Assembly (NCBI GenBank): GCA_914767715.1
Contig: OU612066.1
Span: 32,276,283 to 32,340,282 of the forward strand
Length of the DNA stretch: 64,000 bases
Source: Membranipora membranacea
Taxonomy: Eukaryota > Bryozoa > Gymnolaemata > Cheilostomatida > Membraniporidae
Reading direction: 5' to 3'
Positions 41,801 through 54,149 of this stretch are shown here, piece after piece. The notes under the pieces were generated by a model that did no database searches, was not told the origin of the DNA, and saw only the letters and a list, made by a program, of their open reading frames with translations. Position 1 is the stretch's first letter. Every line of letters begins with the position of its first letter. Position numbers and translations under genes: made by a program.

Positions 41801-43719
41801 GCCCCCTGTGGTCCTGGAAAAACAGATGTATATTTAAAGAGCTGTGCTTACCATGTTCAGCTCCCTGACACCGAGCCGCATCTACAACACACTACACTAG
41901 AGCTTGTAATATTTGATTGTAGCAGCAAAGGGGAGAGGAAACGGGCCATGGGCCGGGGTTGCCAACACCAACAAAATCAGTGCATGAGACCCAAATATAA
42001 CATAACCCAGTCTACTACTTCCACCAGCTATTTATGTCTTAGGCCCTCATCTGATGGGCCATCTGGGAACTCACTCTAGTCTAGTAATCTCTGCAGACCA
42101 AAGTAAATAATTTTGGAACCACAACCAATAGTAGTAAGGGAAATCTTCAATTCAATTTAAATTGAACTGGGAAGAATGACTAGCTAGCAGCTAGGCTTCT
42201 TCTTCCTTGCACTGCATATTGCAAATCCACAAAAGATTCTCCCCTACCTGGATAGTGTTGAAAAGAAGCTGTCTAACTTTGGCTGCCCTCTCTTCTCTTT
42301 TTTAGATGACGTGTCTCTCCCTCCCTCTCTCTATATTTTCCACGTTTTTTTCTTCTGTTTAAGTTCATGCAATGGAGCCTAGTCTGAATTTACTTATTAA
42401 ACATTGACAGACTATGTTTTAAATTTACCTGCAATTTTTTTGTTTTTCAACTATTAGGTGACATCATTGAACATTGATGTCAAAAGTCATGAATATATAG
42501 AGACAATAATGGCATTTGTTGCTTTTCATGGGGCTCCCTGCACACAATGCTGTCTACAATTTCTTCAAAGAAAATAGAGCAATCTTCAATTTTAAAACTC
42601 TAAACTTCAGAATAAATTCTTCAAAACAACTGGACTCGACATAAAACTGCTCTACTAAAATGCCTGTGAAAACTGAGCTAAAAAGTTTCTTAGCTAATGA
42701 AAGTGTTCATTTTTTTACTAAACAAACAATGCTCCTGGTGGGGCTTGAACCCAGGATCCTGTGGTCCAAAACCAGTAACTTTGATGGGTTTTGGATTTTT
42801 GTTGTGTGGAGTTGTCTGTTCAAACCAGCAAACTCAACCTGAGTAGACAACTCCTTTCTTTTACCTGACCAGACCATTTTTTTATATTACGCCTGTATGT
42901 AATTCATGAAATACGAATAATGTCATCATGATAGATAGATAATAACTTTTAGTTTTCGCTCCTTTTTCTATAAACATGATCTTATTTGCTCCGGCATTGA
43001 TCGGTTATTAAAGTGCATACATAACATATAACATAACATAAGTTGTTTGACTGTATCCAGTCTACTTGAAATGGAGAAATCTTTTATTGATTTTTCATTT
43101 AAATCTTTTCTTCAAGTTTAAAACACTCAATCTTCAATCTTCAGTAAAATACGTGGGGAGCCCCTTTCATGTTTCCCTAACAACAGCTGTTGTGCTATTG
43201 TCCTGCAACACGTAAGTTGCAGGTAGTATGTGAACATCTGTTATAACATCAATCATAGTGCATGTCAATACATAGTTTTGTACCAAAACACAGAGAGGTT
43301 GAAAATATGAAGAGAAAAAGTTTTGTGACTTGACTATAAGGGTGTTCGTTCGAACCCTTCGAATCCCCCCAGCTACGCCCATGACCAGAATCAGGATGGA
43401 GAAATCAATCACTGAATCAATAGTTATGATTTTATAACGTGTACTTAAAGGTCATTCGTAGATCAAAGTATTAAGTAAGAACTGATGTGCTTAGTTAAGA
43501 TGATTAATTCAGATCTGACTATGCCTGACACATTTACATATTCAAGCTGATAAAGTCATTATGTGCAATATCAAATGACACTTTATTTAATCCTTTTTTT
43601 GATTGATAAGACAGAAAAGACTACATTATTACTAGTTTAGTATTGCCTATGCTGGACATTAGCAATGCAACATGTCATATTGCTAATTGGTGACCCCTAA
43701 ACATCCCCTGGACAGTTTA
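41801..43719. other. Region without recognised genes
   Basis: I see nothing firm. At 42734-42770 a tRNA-like T arm (GGGTTCAAGCCCC on the minus strand) stands without the rest of a tRNA. Confidence 0.35.
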
Positions 43720-44419
43720 CAATATTGTAAAGTGTCCCGGGGATCATCGAATTGGAGCATAACATGAATTTCTGGCTGCCACTATGAGGGCCCAAGCTGA
43801 ACACTTTCTCACACAGTAATGGCTTAACAAACCAATTAGTGAAAATGTGTACTATTGCTGCTTTTTTATTGAGATAAAAATGTATTGTTTCACCTTAACA
43901 AAGTTTTGCTGAAGCCACGCGGAAACAACCACCCCCAACAGTTACTTTTATGAACTGCATGTTATTTTGCAGCCATAGTGTAGTGTCATCATGAATATAG
44001 TTGTTGATTTTCAGATGGATGTAATGAAAGGAACAGGCAATTTATGTTTCATAGTAGCTCTATGACCTGCGCACAAACAACCACCAAACACCTACCTAAA
44101 CCCACAGGCCTGGCAAAGTAACTGCTACTATTACAGTAATGTAGTAGTAACTTTTTCAGAACTCGCACAGAAAACACAGAGTATGGTGCTTTTCTGGATA
44201 TATGTTGGGGGGGGGGGGGGAGAGAGTTGTTTTTGTGCGGGTCATAGAGCTACTGTGAAACATAAATTGCCTGTTCCTTTCATTAAATTGCAAACTGTCC
44301 ATCTGAAAATCATCAAGTAGTATCATCATGCCACTTACACTATGGCTGTAAATTAACATAGGATTTCACTTGTAGTTTTTTAACATACAGTTCATGAAAG
44401 TACACATAGTCACTATTTG

Positions 44420-46819
44420 ATTCCGTGTCAAAATGCCATGGTCAAAATGCCATTGGGACAAAATGCCAGTGACATAATGCCATTGCCATTATGCCATGGC
44501 CATAATTCCATAGGTGATAACACCACTGCACACTAAACCAATGCAAAAATACCAGTTGTACAAAACGCCAGTTGTGTCAAAATACCAGTGGATATAATGC
44601 CGGATTGGACATAATACCATTTGGGACAACATACCATATCCCAATTTAAAATACCATTGCCATAATGCCAATATATGTAACCAAAGGAGATCAAGCCAAG
44701 CTGTTGATTTTCATTGTTAGTTATATTACAGCTGCGAATTGCTGGGTCAGAGCAGGAGGTGGTTCAGTTGGTTAGAGCCATCTCATTCACTGGTCAAGTC
44801 TCGAAGTTTCTACGTTTGAATTTTGATGATCTCTGGAGTTTGTTGGCGTCCACAAACTGAGAGGTAGTGACTTGTAACAAATATTTCCCAACTATTCTCT
44901 AGAATTATAATGACAATAACTTTGGATTATTACCAACTTTTTTTCAAAAGCCAAGTCTTGACTCATGTTACTAATGACATCGATAAGACCACAATGATTG
45001 AACATAGAGCAGGTTAACTCTGCATTTATTAGTTGTATAACAAGTTACAGTCACAACTAACAAGGAAAAAAAGTCTGTTCACCCAAAATGAACTTTCACG
45101 GTTGGCCATGTCCATCGTATTCAGCAAAGTCATTTCATAGGGGTTTGTGAGTCACAGGACGTATATGATAGTAAGGATATAAATATGTTTTTACATCTCT
45201 TCCGAACATATGCACCAACAACAAACTCTTTTTTTCTACTGAAAGCCAATTTACAGAGCCGTTTCATCAAAATGTGGTTTTACTAGGCAAAATATTTGTC
45301 TTTCTTAAATAGATATCCATAGAAATTGATTACAGACCCATTTCAATTTTAAACTCGACATCGGAGGATTCGAAAAAACTCCCCTCTGTGCAAATGAGAG
45401 ATTATTCGGAGTGCAAAGAATTACTCACAAATTAGAGATTTGGCATTAGATGGAAGCTCAGTACAACTGACACAATCAATATTATAATGGAACAAATTTT
45501 CGACCATTTTAATGATAGAAAAATCAACCAGGGTTTGTTTTTTAGATCTTTCAGTACAATACATATACAATAAATCACGACATTATTATAAGTATATACA
45601 GAAAATTTCAGATTTTCTTCTCCCTCATATCAACTGTTAGAAATATATCTATTATATAGAAAACAGTTTGTCTTGGTAAATGAATAAAGTCAGGTTTACT
45701 GTCTGTCATGATCGGTGCTACCCAGGGTTCGGTTCTCGGGCCAGTACTAATTTTAATATATAAATATTGACCTTTTAAATGCATCACCCGATTTAAATCA
45801 AATACCTTTTGCTGACGATACTAATATCTTTAGTACTAAGCCTGAAATAACGAAGAGAAATTTACCTCTGACAACTGAATGGTGTATCACCAACCGTCTT
45901 GTGATAAACTATGAGAAAATATTTTTGAACCACCAAACAAAATTTGTAACCCATAAGATTAAAAGCTCATATTCGGGAACTCTATTTCAGAAGAAAAAGG
46001 AACAACCAAATTTATAGTGTTATAATTTATATGTGTCGGTATCATGTTGAAAGCTATAAACAAGATGTAAAAAAGTATCCAATACAAAGATAATCATTAT
46101 GACTGTTCTAGAAATTGCCTTGCCTCAGATGTCACTTTTTCAGTGTCTTAGCGCTGAAAAAGATTGAATTTTTACGCTAAACTGCATACTCATGAACTCA
46201 TGAACAGAATTTTCCTACACCATGTTCAATCATGCTAGCCTTCATGACGCCAGTAATAGCATCAGTCAAGACCAGTCAAAACCCTTCTAGCCAAGACATA
46301 AAGTTGGTCAACTTTAGACAGTCAATTAATTTGCCATATCCCATGGAGTTTGCGGCACAATATTTGGCTGCAATTTCTGCAACACACACTAGCCTTCGGT
46401 ACACATGGGGCCCAACAAACCACAGAGATCATCAAAATTCAAACGTAGAAACTTCGAGACTTGAGCAGTGAAGGAGATGGCTCTATCCAGCTGAAGCACC
46501 TCCTACTCTGACTGAGCAACTCGCAGCTGTAATATAACTAACAAGAAAATATACAGCGTGGCTGATCTTGATTTGGTAACATATTTTGGCATTATGGCAT
46601 TGGTATTTTGGGATATGGTATGTTGTCCCAAATGGTATTATGTCCAATCCGGCGTTTTATCCACTGGTATTTTGACACAACTGGCGTTTCGTACACCTGG
46701 TATTTTGGCATTGGCATAATGTGCAGCGGTGTTATTACCTATAGTATTATGGCCATGGCATTATGTCACTGGCATTTTATCCCAATGGCATTTTGACCAT
46801 GGCATTATGGTCGGGTACC
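44420..46819 (-). mobile_element. Foldback element copy 2
   Basis: It is inserted in the L block with a direct repeat CACTATTTG (44411-44419 and 46820-46828). The uninterrupted copies at 55548 and 63586 show the empty site. Arms of about 400 bp (44420-44830, 46430-46819) are inverted. Each inner arm has a tRNA-like stretch with GGTTCAGTTGGTTAGAGC (near 44760). Orientation is opposite to copy 1. It is larger than copy 1, partly because of a reverse-transcriptase fragment inside. Confidence 0.8.
45700..46010 (+). pseudogene. Reverse-transcriptase fragment inside foldback copy 2
   Basis: The plus strand reads ATQGSVLGPVLIL (RT motif B region), then after a stop PFADDTNIFSTK (catalytic FADD box) and TTEWCITNRLVINYEK. 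It is a short non-LTR fragment with at least one stop. Confidence 0.7.
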
Positions 46820-46959
46820 CACTATTTGGTTTGATCAGCCATCACTGCATGAGAGAGTGTATCATCATAAAAGGTCCAAAGTATCATTCTGAAAATTGTT
46901 ATTTCTTCGGCAATGGTAGCTGTTGGCGAGGCACTGCAATGACAGTGTGTTCTGTAACA

Positions 46960-47440
46960 GTTTACAGTAGATCTGTCAATACCATAGACAAAACACACAA
47001 CACTAGACTGGACACTGAGCATCAAAAAGTGTCCTCATTAAATGCTTCAACACAACGACATCTCACTGTGGTAGAAAATGCAATGATGCATGTGTTTTTC
47101 GGAGTAATCTCCCTTTGATGCAGAAAATTTTATAGATTCTATAGAATTTGATACAGAATAGCAGCAGTAATCTGCTGCAGCACAGGTAACAGCTTTCTCG
47201 ATATTCTGACTAACTCATCACTTATTTTGATTGAGCAAAAATAACATAGAAATACTAGTTAAACAGCAAATCATACTTGCCAAGTAATCAATACTGCATG
47301 TCATCACAATGTCCTGAGGATGCGGAGTACCCGAGGGATCCACCTGGGGGTTTAAGGGGAGTGTGATCCCCCAACAGGCTCCGGGATAGAGCAGGCCGCT
47401 GATGCTCTGAGAGCGTTTCCAGCCACTAGAAAGGGCTAAA
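46960..47440 (+). repeat. Long inverted repeat, left arm
   Basis: This stretch is the approximate reverse complement of 48585-49110 over about 450 bp, with small indels. Its inner part (47300-47440) is the terminal repeat of a small element. Confidence 0.75.
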
Positions 47441-48750
47441 AACGCATATTTGATACCAATTAATTTCAGAGAAACATGAAACTGTTTTGGATCTCAATAC
47501 CAGTCACTCATCGACAAGTGCTTGGAAAGTTACTAAAAACTGCGATAGGGCTGTTCTCTCTCAAATCTGGAGGAAATAGTAGCATGGGAATAATTACAAA
47601 AAGAGGGAAGTGGGCAGAAATGGGTGTAGAAATCTGGACGGTCCCACCTAAATAAGGAGACTTGGCAAGGATGTTATATAGCAAGTATATAGCTATTTGC
47701 ACTTGAAATCAAACCGAGCATTGTTGTTCTAGGTCTAGCTTCGTTGTTTTGTGATGATTGCAAGTCAGTGCCTACCGAAGAGTAAGAGTTTTAACAAGTG
47801 AAGTACAGTGGGATGCAAATTTGTATTTGCCATGAATGTTGCGAAGTAATACATTTGATAATGTACGGTTGACAACCATATAAGACAAATTTGGCGCTAG
47901 CCCTACGGTACCACTAGTGTGTCGGACAGCCCTTTCTGCTGCATGGAATTTTTATTTACAACTGAGTTAGTGAGTTGAGTACTCTTTGGTTTGAGGCCTC
48001 CCTATTCTTGCGACGGAATAGAGAGCAGTCCAACGCTGAGGGATCACTAGTTGCACTTGAAAAGTCTGCAGACTCAAGATCAGTTTAGTTTTAGGCCTCT
48101 AAGAACGTATTCACCTAAAAAATTACGTATAATAAGAACTAATAATGGGCAGCCAGCCTGATACACTTAGGGATATCCATACAGGTATATACCAATCATA
48201 CAAATTATATTTTTGTTGATAACAAAGAGCATGTGGTGGTCTAGCCTGTTATCACAAGCTTTGTTATGGGGGTAGGGGGTTCAACAAGCTTATCAAGACA
48301 AAGTGATCAGAAGAAAATCCTAAGTCCTATTATAATACTGATGGGAATCAAACCACAATGCATTATCGGATATCGCTGTAAAGTGGTTGTGACCCTGTTT
48401 TCACCTGTTGTGTTAGGAAATATAGAATTCATGGCTTGTGACTATTACCTAATATCTATTAAAGAATTTTAGCAGTTCACATCTTTTTCAACAAAACCTG
48501 AAAATAAACCCATGAAACGATTTGAGCATAATCTCGCGTAACAGGTGCAAAAGTAACAGTGTGGTTGGTGTAGTCAAATATGTAAAACATGCGTTTTTAG
48601 CCCTTCCTAGTGGCTTGAAACGCTCTCAGAGCATTACAGGCCGGGTGCTATCCCGGACCCTGTTAGGGGATCACACTGTCCTCATACCCCCAGGAAGATC
48701 GCTCTGGAACTTCGCACCCTCGGATCATTGCGATGACGTGCAGTATCGCT
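47300..48750. mobile_element. 1.4-kb element with about 150-bp terminal inverted repeats
   Basis: 47300-47440 and 48585-48750 are inverted copies containing CACCTGGGGGTTTAAGG-like and GCTCTGAGAGCGTTTC sequences. The inside has no transposase frame. It marks the centre of the long inverted repeat in the first array unit. Confidence 0.6.
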
Positions 48751-49110
48751 GTAAATTGAACTCTCCCACTTTTGAATTTAGATTACTTGACAAGTATGAT
48801 ATGCTGTTTCACTAATATTTCTATGTCATTTTTGCTCATTAAAAATGAGTGATGAGTTAGACAGAATATAGACAAAACTATTACCTGTGCTGCAGAAGAT
48901 TGCTGCTGCTATTCTCTATCAAATTCTATAAAATCTATAAAATGATCTGCCTCAGGGAGATTACTCAGAAAAACACATGCATCATTGCTTTTTCTACCAC
49001 AGTGAGATGTCGTTGCGTCACAGTATTAAATGAGGACACTTTTTGATAGGCTATTCACTACACAGTGTCCAGTCTAGTGTTGTGTGTTTTGTCTATGGTC
49101 AATACTGTAA
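48585..49110 (-). repeat. Long inverted repeat, right arm
   Basis: Reverse-complement partner of 46960-47440. It continues directly into the R block. Confidence 0.75.
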
Positions 49111-50183
49111 AGTGCTCCGGGTCAGTTTACAATATTGTAAAGTGTCCCGGGGTTGTTTTCACCCAGGGGACAGTCTACAATACTACTAAGGGACTAACAT
49201 ACACAACATTGATTCAAGCATTAAGTCTTCACTGTGCTCATGTGAAAATGCATTGGATTTTATCCAGTAACAGGCACCTGACTTCTGTGTTTATTAAGGC
49301 GCTGCTAACTGTCTACAATCTGAGAGAAAAGTGACAAACACCTGTCCATTCATTCTGAGATCACCCAATTCACTGCCATTGAGGCAACAAAGATACGTTG
49401 TCATATAATTTGAAAGTAATATAACAATATTGTACAGCCAATTCAACAATTGCCGTCCTACGCAACATAGCGTGAGAATATAATATTGTATGATAGAACC
49501 TTTTAATAACGAGTGTAAGCGTTGATAGCAGGTGCTGCTGTTACAGCTCTATCTAAACAATTAATGGTATGATTTAGGAATATAAATCTTTCGAGCAATT
49601 TATTGATTGTCACATATCAAATTTGTAGTGGTATTTTTAACAAATTCTCTTGTTTGTTTTACTATTAGTTTTAGCTTTGCATGGTCTCTAGCCAAGTGTG
49701 AGCTCTGATTGTTGGGTCAGGAAATGAGCCAAGGAGACTAACAGATCAATTATAGGACAAATATCATTTCAAGATAACATTAAACCTCAAACGTAAGCAT
49801 ATCTTTATAAGAGGCATATTGTAACCTAGTTGACTTTAGAGGACAATGAGTAAAAATATTGCAAATATGTTACAGGAAGTAAGATGTTAAGTAATTTTTG
49901 TGTCCTGGCCAAACAGTCTCATGTATGCTATTGTCACCACCTGCCTTAAACATCATTATTGTTCTGTCGCAGAGAAAAAGTGACCTGATGGTTTACCTTG
50001 ATAAAAAGTTAGTGTGATTTCAATTTCTATATATTTTGTATGTATATATTTTTAATGCAATTTTATTTTATTTTATGTTGTATTGATAGTTATTAATGCA
50101 TCATCGTCCATGGTAAGTGTTTCCGTGTCCTTGTACCGTTGGTGATTTCGGTTGTTAGTAGAACAATGTAAGTATTATCCCAC

Positions 50184-50202
50184 CTTGTTACTACCGCCGC
50201 TC
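50184..50202 (-). CDS. Candidate 19-bp second exon of secreted-peptide gene, copy 1
   Basis: A TTTCAG acceptor after nine T's and a GTGGG donor bound 19 bases. Joined to the signal exon they encode G-A-A-V-V-T and leave two bases of a codon. Conserved in the second array copy with one silent change. Confidence 0.35.
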
Positions 50203-50549
50203 CTGAAATTTTTTTTTAATAATTCAGATATCTTAGACAAATCCCCTAAAATGTAAACAAAACAAACAATGTTATGATGTACATTTCACAAAATGCATGA
50301 GGACATTCTACTTGACATCGATATACAGAATCTATTCTTCCAACAAAACTCTAATGCAACAATTTTTGAAGAAGAAGGATCAAAATGAGATGATATCATC
50401 CTATCCAACACAAATGAAAATTCATATCAGCATGTTACTCATCAATGTTTGAAGAGAAGTGAAGTATTTATGTGCAGAAATAACTATGCGTAGTTAAAAA
50501 ATAGTTTCATGGTAATTATACAGTATTCTGTAAATAACTTTGATCTCAC

Positions 50550-50604
50550 CTTGAGCGGTAGCACAAAAGGCTACAAGCAGCGATACAATAATAGCTGTCT
50601 TCAT
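50550..50604 (-). CDS. Signal-peptide exon of a secreted-peptide gene, copy 1
   Basis: From an ATG at 50602-50604 the exon encodes MKTAIIVSLLVAFCATAQ and one base of the next codon, then a GTGAGA donor. This is a textbook signal peptide: basic start, hydrophobic core and small residues before the cleavage site (ATA). The mature part must lie in later exons at lower coordinates, of which only a 19-bp candidate was found. The exon is intact and the peptide unchanged in the second array copy. Confidence 0.6.
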
Positions 50605-53533
50605 TCTCAATTTTCAATCTGCAAGTGAATGAAAGTAAAGGTAACTACCTGATCAAGATGTTAAGGGCTTGTCAAACCTCCTTCACATCAAATAACATTG
50701 AACATTATAATGGTGATATTTTGTGTAATAGAGCATGAGCAGAACAATAACTTGTTATAAACCAACAGTATTTCAATAGCCATCTTTATCTTTCAGGTGT
50801 ACCATACACTGTAACATATCACACCATTCGGGTCTATAAGTCAAATATTTTCCTAACAAATGCTAATTCAGTTATGTATGTGGATTTCAATGCACTACTC
50901 TGCTGATTTGTGTACACTTAAACAAACTCACCTTTGCTTACTGAATGCTCTGTCCAACCCAAGAAATGTTGTAATTATTGTGTCTATCGATCCATATTTA
51001 TATACCAAGTTGTGGATCACAGCTGCGTTGTTGAAGATGCAACTAAATTGCCAAATGTTATTCCGATGACTTCCTAATGTTAGTTCAGATACACATCAAT
51101 GAAATAATAGGAAACTGAATTGCACTCACTAACATCTGATATTGTACCAGCATGAACTTAATGTTGGTACAGAGATTGAATGTAATCAGGTTTTGAAATT
51201 CGCATGTTGATAGCTTTTCCCTGAGTTTGTAAAATTTATTTAATTGCCAAAATCAAAACGGAGATTGAACCCAATGAACACCAATGCAAGGCATTTCCCT
51301 TTCCAATTCCTTGTCATGATGGTGTTTTTATCGAGTAAATTCACCACTCCAACACTCACAAATTAGGTGTACTTAAGTATATCGATCTTGATTTCCGTAG
51401 ATTTTGCACCTGTTAACTTCGTAAATGATTTTTCACGCTGCTTGAATTTCTTATTTACATTGAGACTGAAGTGGAAAATGAAATATCAATATCAATTTCC
51501 CCTTCATAATACTGCACTTTTTTATTGCTCAATACAGTGTCATGCAGCGGCTGTTCTGACAGAAAGGGAAATGCATTAACAAATACAATTTCATTGTACT
51601 AAAGTTGTAACCAGCTTATATTGCGCATTATGAAATATTAATTCAATGCTATTAACACCGGACAAGGACAAAGGACAAAACTTAAGTCTATGTGATTGGT
51701 TCCTGCTGAGATTTTATAAAAAAGGAGGCAATATCGCTAGCAATAAAATTATTATTTACAATATAATGTGGAAAAAAACAGACAAACTCATGATGTATAA
51801 TATTGATAGTTGATTTCCTTTTTCTGCTTCCATGCATGTGCACGTTGACACTACGATATTACTATATATTAATATGTGCAAATCTCAGATCAATAAGTTC
51901 AGTTATTGAGTTATTGTGGGCAATAGGAAGGTTCTCATAGAAAATATGGCTTTGAAGAGTATATTTCCCAGCCCATACAAGTATTACCAACATTCAGAAC
52001 ATGATGTGTAGTTTGTACTATCTGTACCATTTTACAATGGCGAGAGATTTGGTGTCATAATGCCAAACCTAATCAATGGCAAATGATGCTGTATGTCATA
52101 TAGGTAGCACAGGCCAAAAATTTGAAGCTACCCATGTTTCTGGGACAATATGACATCAGATGTTGCTGAGATCATATATAAAATCAGCCCATGAATATTA
52201 GATATTTTACTTATAGAGAGAAGGCATCAATAGATAATTTGTAGGTTGAAAATTATTTCTAGAGAGCCCACCTCAAATGCGTGCATATCGAAAGATTGAG
52301 ACATAGGTACTAAGGATTACTGATTAATTATCTTATAATTTACTTTATGGCCTGCCTCTCACACAATGATTAATACTCATCAAGTATTTTACTCAGCACG
52401 CTTCTAAATCCAGTAGTCTACACAGCATATTATCCGATTGGAGTTTGGTTGGAGGCAAAATTATCAACAGACATCAATAAATCAAAGCATGTGACTTTGT
52501 GACTCTAAGGCATAGACATACATAGATATAAATAGTGATATTGTGCAGAAATTCACTTTTAATACGAAAATCTCTTATCAGCTGATATCTACAGATCACT
52601 TTTTGTGGTTGATATTGTCATCCAGATGACTTAATCCAACAACATTGTATTGCGACAGTTGTCTTGTGCTTCTCATAATATGTATATACACACTTACTTT
52701 TACATTCCAATCCCAGTTGGCTAATTCTAGTTATAGCCAGGTTGCTACAACATATCCCATCGTGTGATACCAAATGGTGTACTGAGTCATTTTTATCACG
52801 GAGTGATATCACCTGTAGAACACTCAACTACTGTGTAGTAACCCAAATGTAGCAGCGTTGTGACCCTTTGGTAGTCACAGGATCATTCCCAATTTTTGAT
52901 GTAACAAACATGGCACTTTTAGTAGACAGCTACACTTATAGAAGTGATGGTGTAGCATTTGCATTTGCTACATTGTAATGCTGATCTATGATTATGCATC
53001 AAAGTTGTGTAGTATCACCCAACTCAGATTCGAATTGTGAATAGTCCTAACAATCCTAGTGTTCATATCACTATGTTCAACACAGTCATAGATGACATAA
53101 TGAGTATGCTTCGCGCTTGCAAAGCCAGGAGAGAGTTGCATTTTAGTATAAGTTTCTCTTAACCTAAAAATTGAAAATTTTCATGCTTAAAGATCCTGGT
53201 TTATGAAAACATATGCCACATCGGCACCTTCTCTGTAAGGTAGTAAACAATTGAATAGCTTAAGTTTTTGCCAACGGCGTTATGGGTCAATGAACAACTA
53301 ATTTTCAATGATCAAATTGAACAAACAGGGAAATCATGTCACCCACCCACCAAAAAATGTTTCCTGGCGACAAAGCGTTGTAGCAGCAACCAGTCAATGG
53401 CACCAGAGCTCAACTCAAGAGAGATTTTTTCTTGATGAACTTTTGTGTCAAATTGACTCTAGGCAGATGGCAGAAGTCATTTAATTGTGTGATAGTGATT
53501 CATTGAAGGCAGGAAATTTCATGAAGTACCTGA

Positions 53534-53940
53534 TTTTTTTTTTGATTTTTTTTTTACACTTTTATTGGCAGTCTATTTCATTCCAGTAGTGGAATGTTTT
53601 CCTAATAGTGCCGAAAAAAAGGAAAAGGAATAGAGAAAAAAGAGAGAAAATAAAAATGTTAAGATATTTTCATTACAGTAGATTGCAGAGGCAAAACTTG
53701 TTGCAGAGATTAAAAGATAATGTTATAATTGAAACAAAAGATATTTGAGTACGCCAGATTTAAATGATGTTAATTTGCTCATTGAGCGTATTGACAAAGG
53801 AAGATTATTAAAAGATGAAGCAATTGCAATGTTTAGTTTATCATTAGGAGGTAAAATAAGAAAATTATCGCGCTTGGGGTATCTTCGATTTCTAGAAAGA
53901 TAAAGATCATTAATACAATTTTCACAATAATTTTCATGAT
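53534..53940 (-). mobile_element. 5'-truncated non-LTR retroposon with poly(A)
   Basis: It is absent from the matching site at 62808 in array copy 2. It begins on the plus strand with T-rich runs (a poly(A) tail on the minus strand). On the minus strand it encodes ENYCENCINDLYLSRNR and SFNNLPLSIRSMSKLTSF, like the C-terminus of jockey/CR1 ORF2. A short TGAT lies at both edges. Confidence 0.75.
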
Positions 53941-54149
53941 AATCCTAGTTTTCACGAAGACCAGTTGTTATTTTGAGCTCTTATGATGGAAAGACGTCCG
54001 GTTTGGAAGAAAGGTGCACTAAGCCAAAAGTGAATAGATGTGTGGTAACCACATCACAGAACACACTGTCCTTGCAGTGCCTTGCCAACAGCTTACATTG
54101 CGGAAGTAATAACCATTTTCTGAATGATACTTTGGCACCTTTATCATAA

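Larger units (their letters stand above)
43795..47290 (+). repeat. Tandem-array unit, L block copy 1 (interrupted)
   Basis: The sequence 43795-44419 plus 46820-47290 matches 54150-54650 plus 55483-55842 and the contiguous copy 63025-64000. It begins AACACTTTCTCACACAGTAA, contains a run of about 12 G near 44205, and ends near CAAATCATACTTGCCAA. The interruption is foldback element copy 2. No gene is seen. Confidence 0.85.
48816..54149 (+). repeat. Tandem-array unit, R block copy 1
   Basis: About 5.3 kb aligned with 57173-63024 at high identity. Differences are an extra 180 bp in this copy (51050-51225), an extra retroposon (53534-53940), and an element (60018-60954) plus a 138-bp piece present only in the other copy. 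Includes two copies of a TTTACAATATTGTAAAG-type word near 49110-49145. The only gene-like feature seen is the signal-peptide exon pair. Confidence 0.9.

Noticed and set aside
42734-42770. tRNA-like T arm on the minus strand
   Set aside because: No D arm, anticodon arm or acceptor stem can be drawn.
46232-46796. Plus-strand frames in the arm of foldback copy 2
   Set aside because: They are translations of the ATGCCA-type repeat arm; the similar frames at 35446 and 44489 arise the same way.
48522-48815. Plus-strand frame of 97 residues
   Set aside because: It runs over the terminal repeat of the 47300-48750 element and has no family features.
52618-52827. Cysteine-bearing minus-strand frame in R block copy 1 with a donor-like end
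   Set aside because: The donor and frame are not kept in R block copy 2, so coding is not supported.
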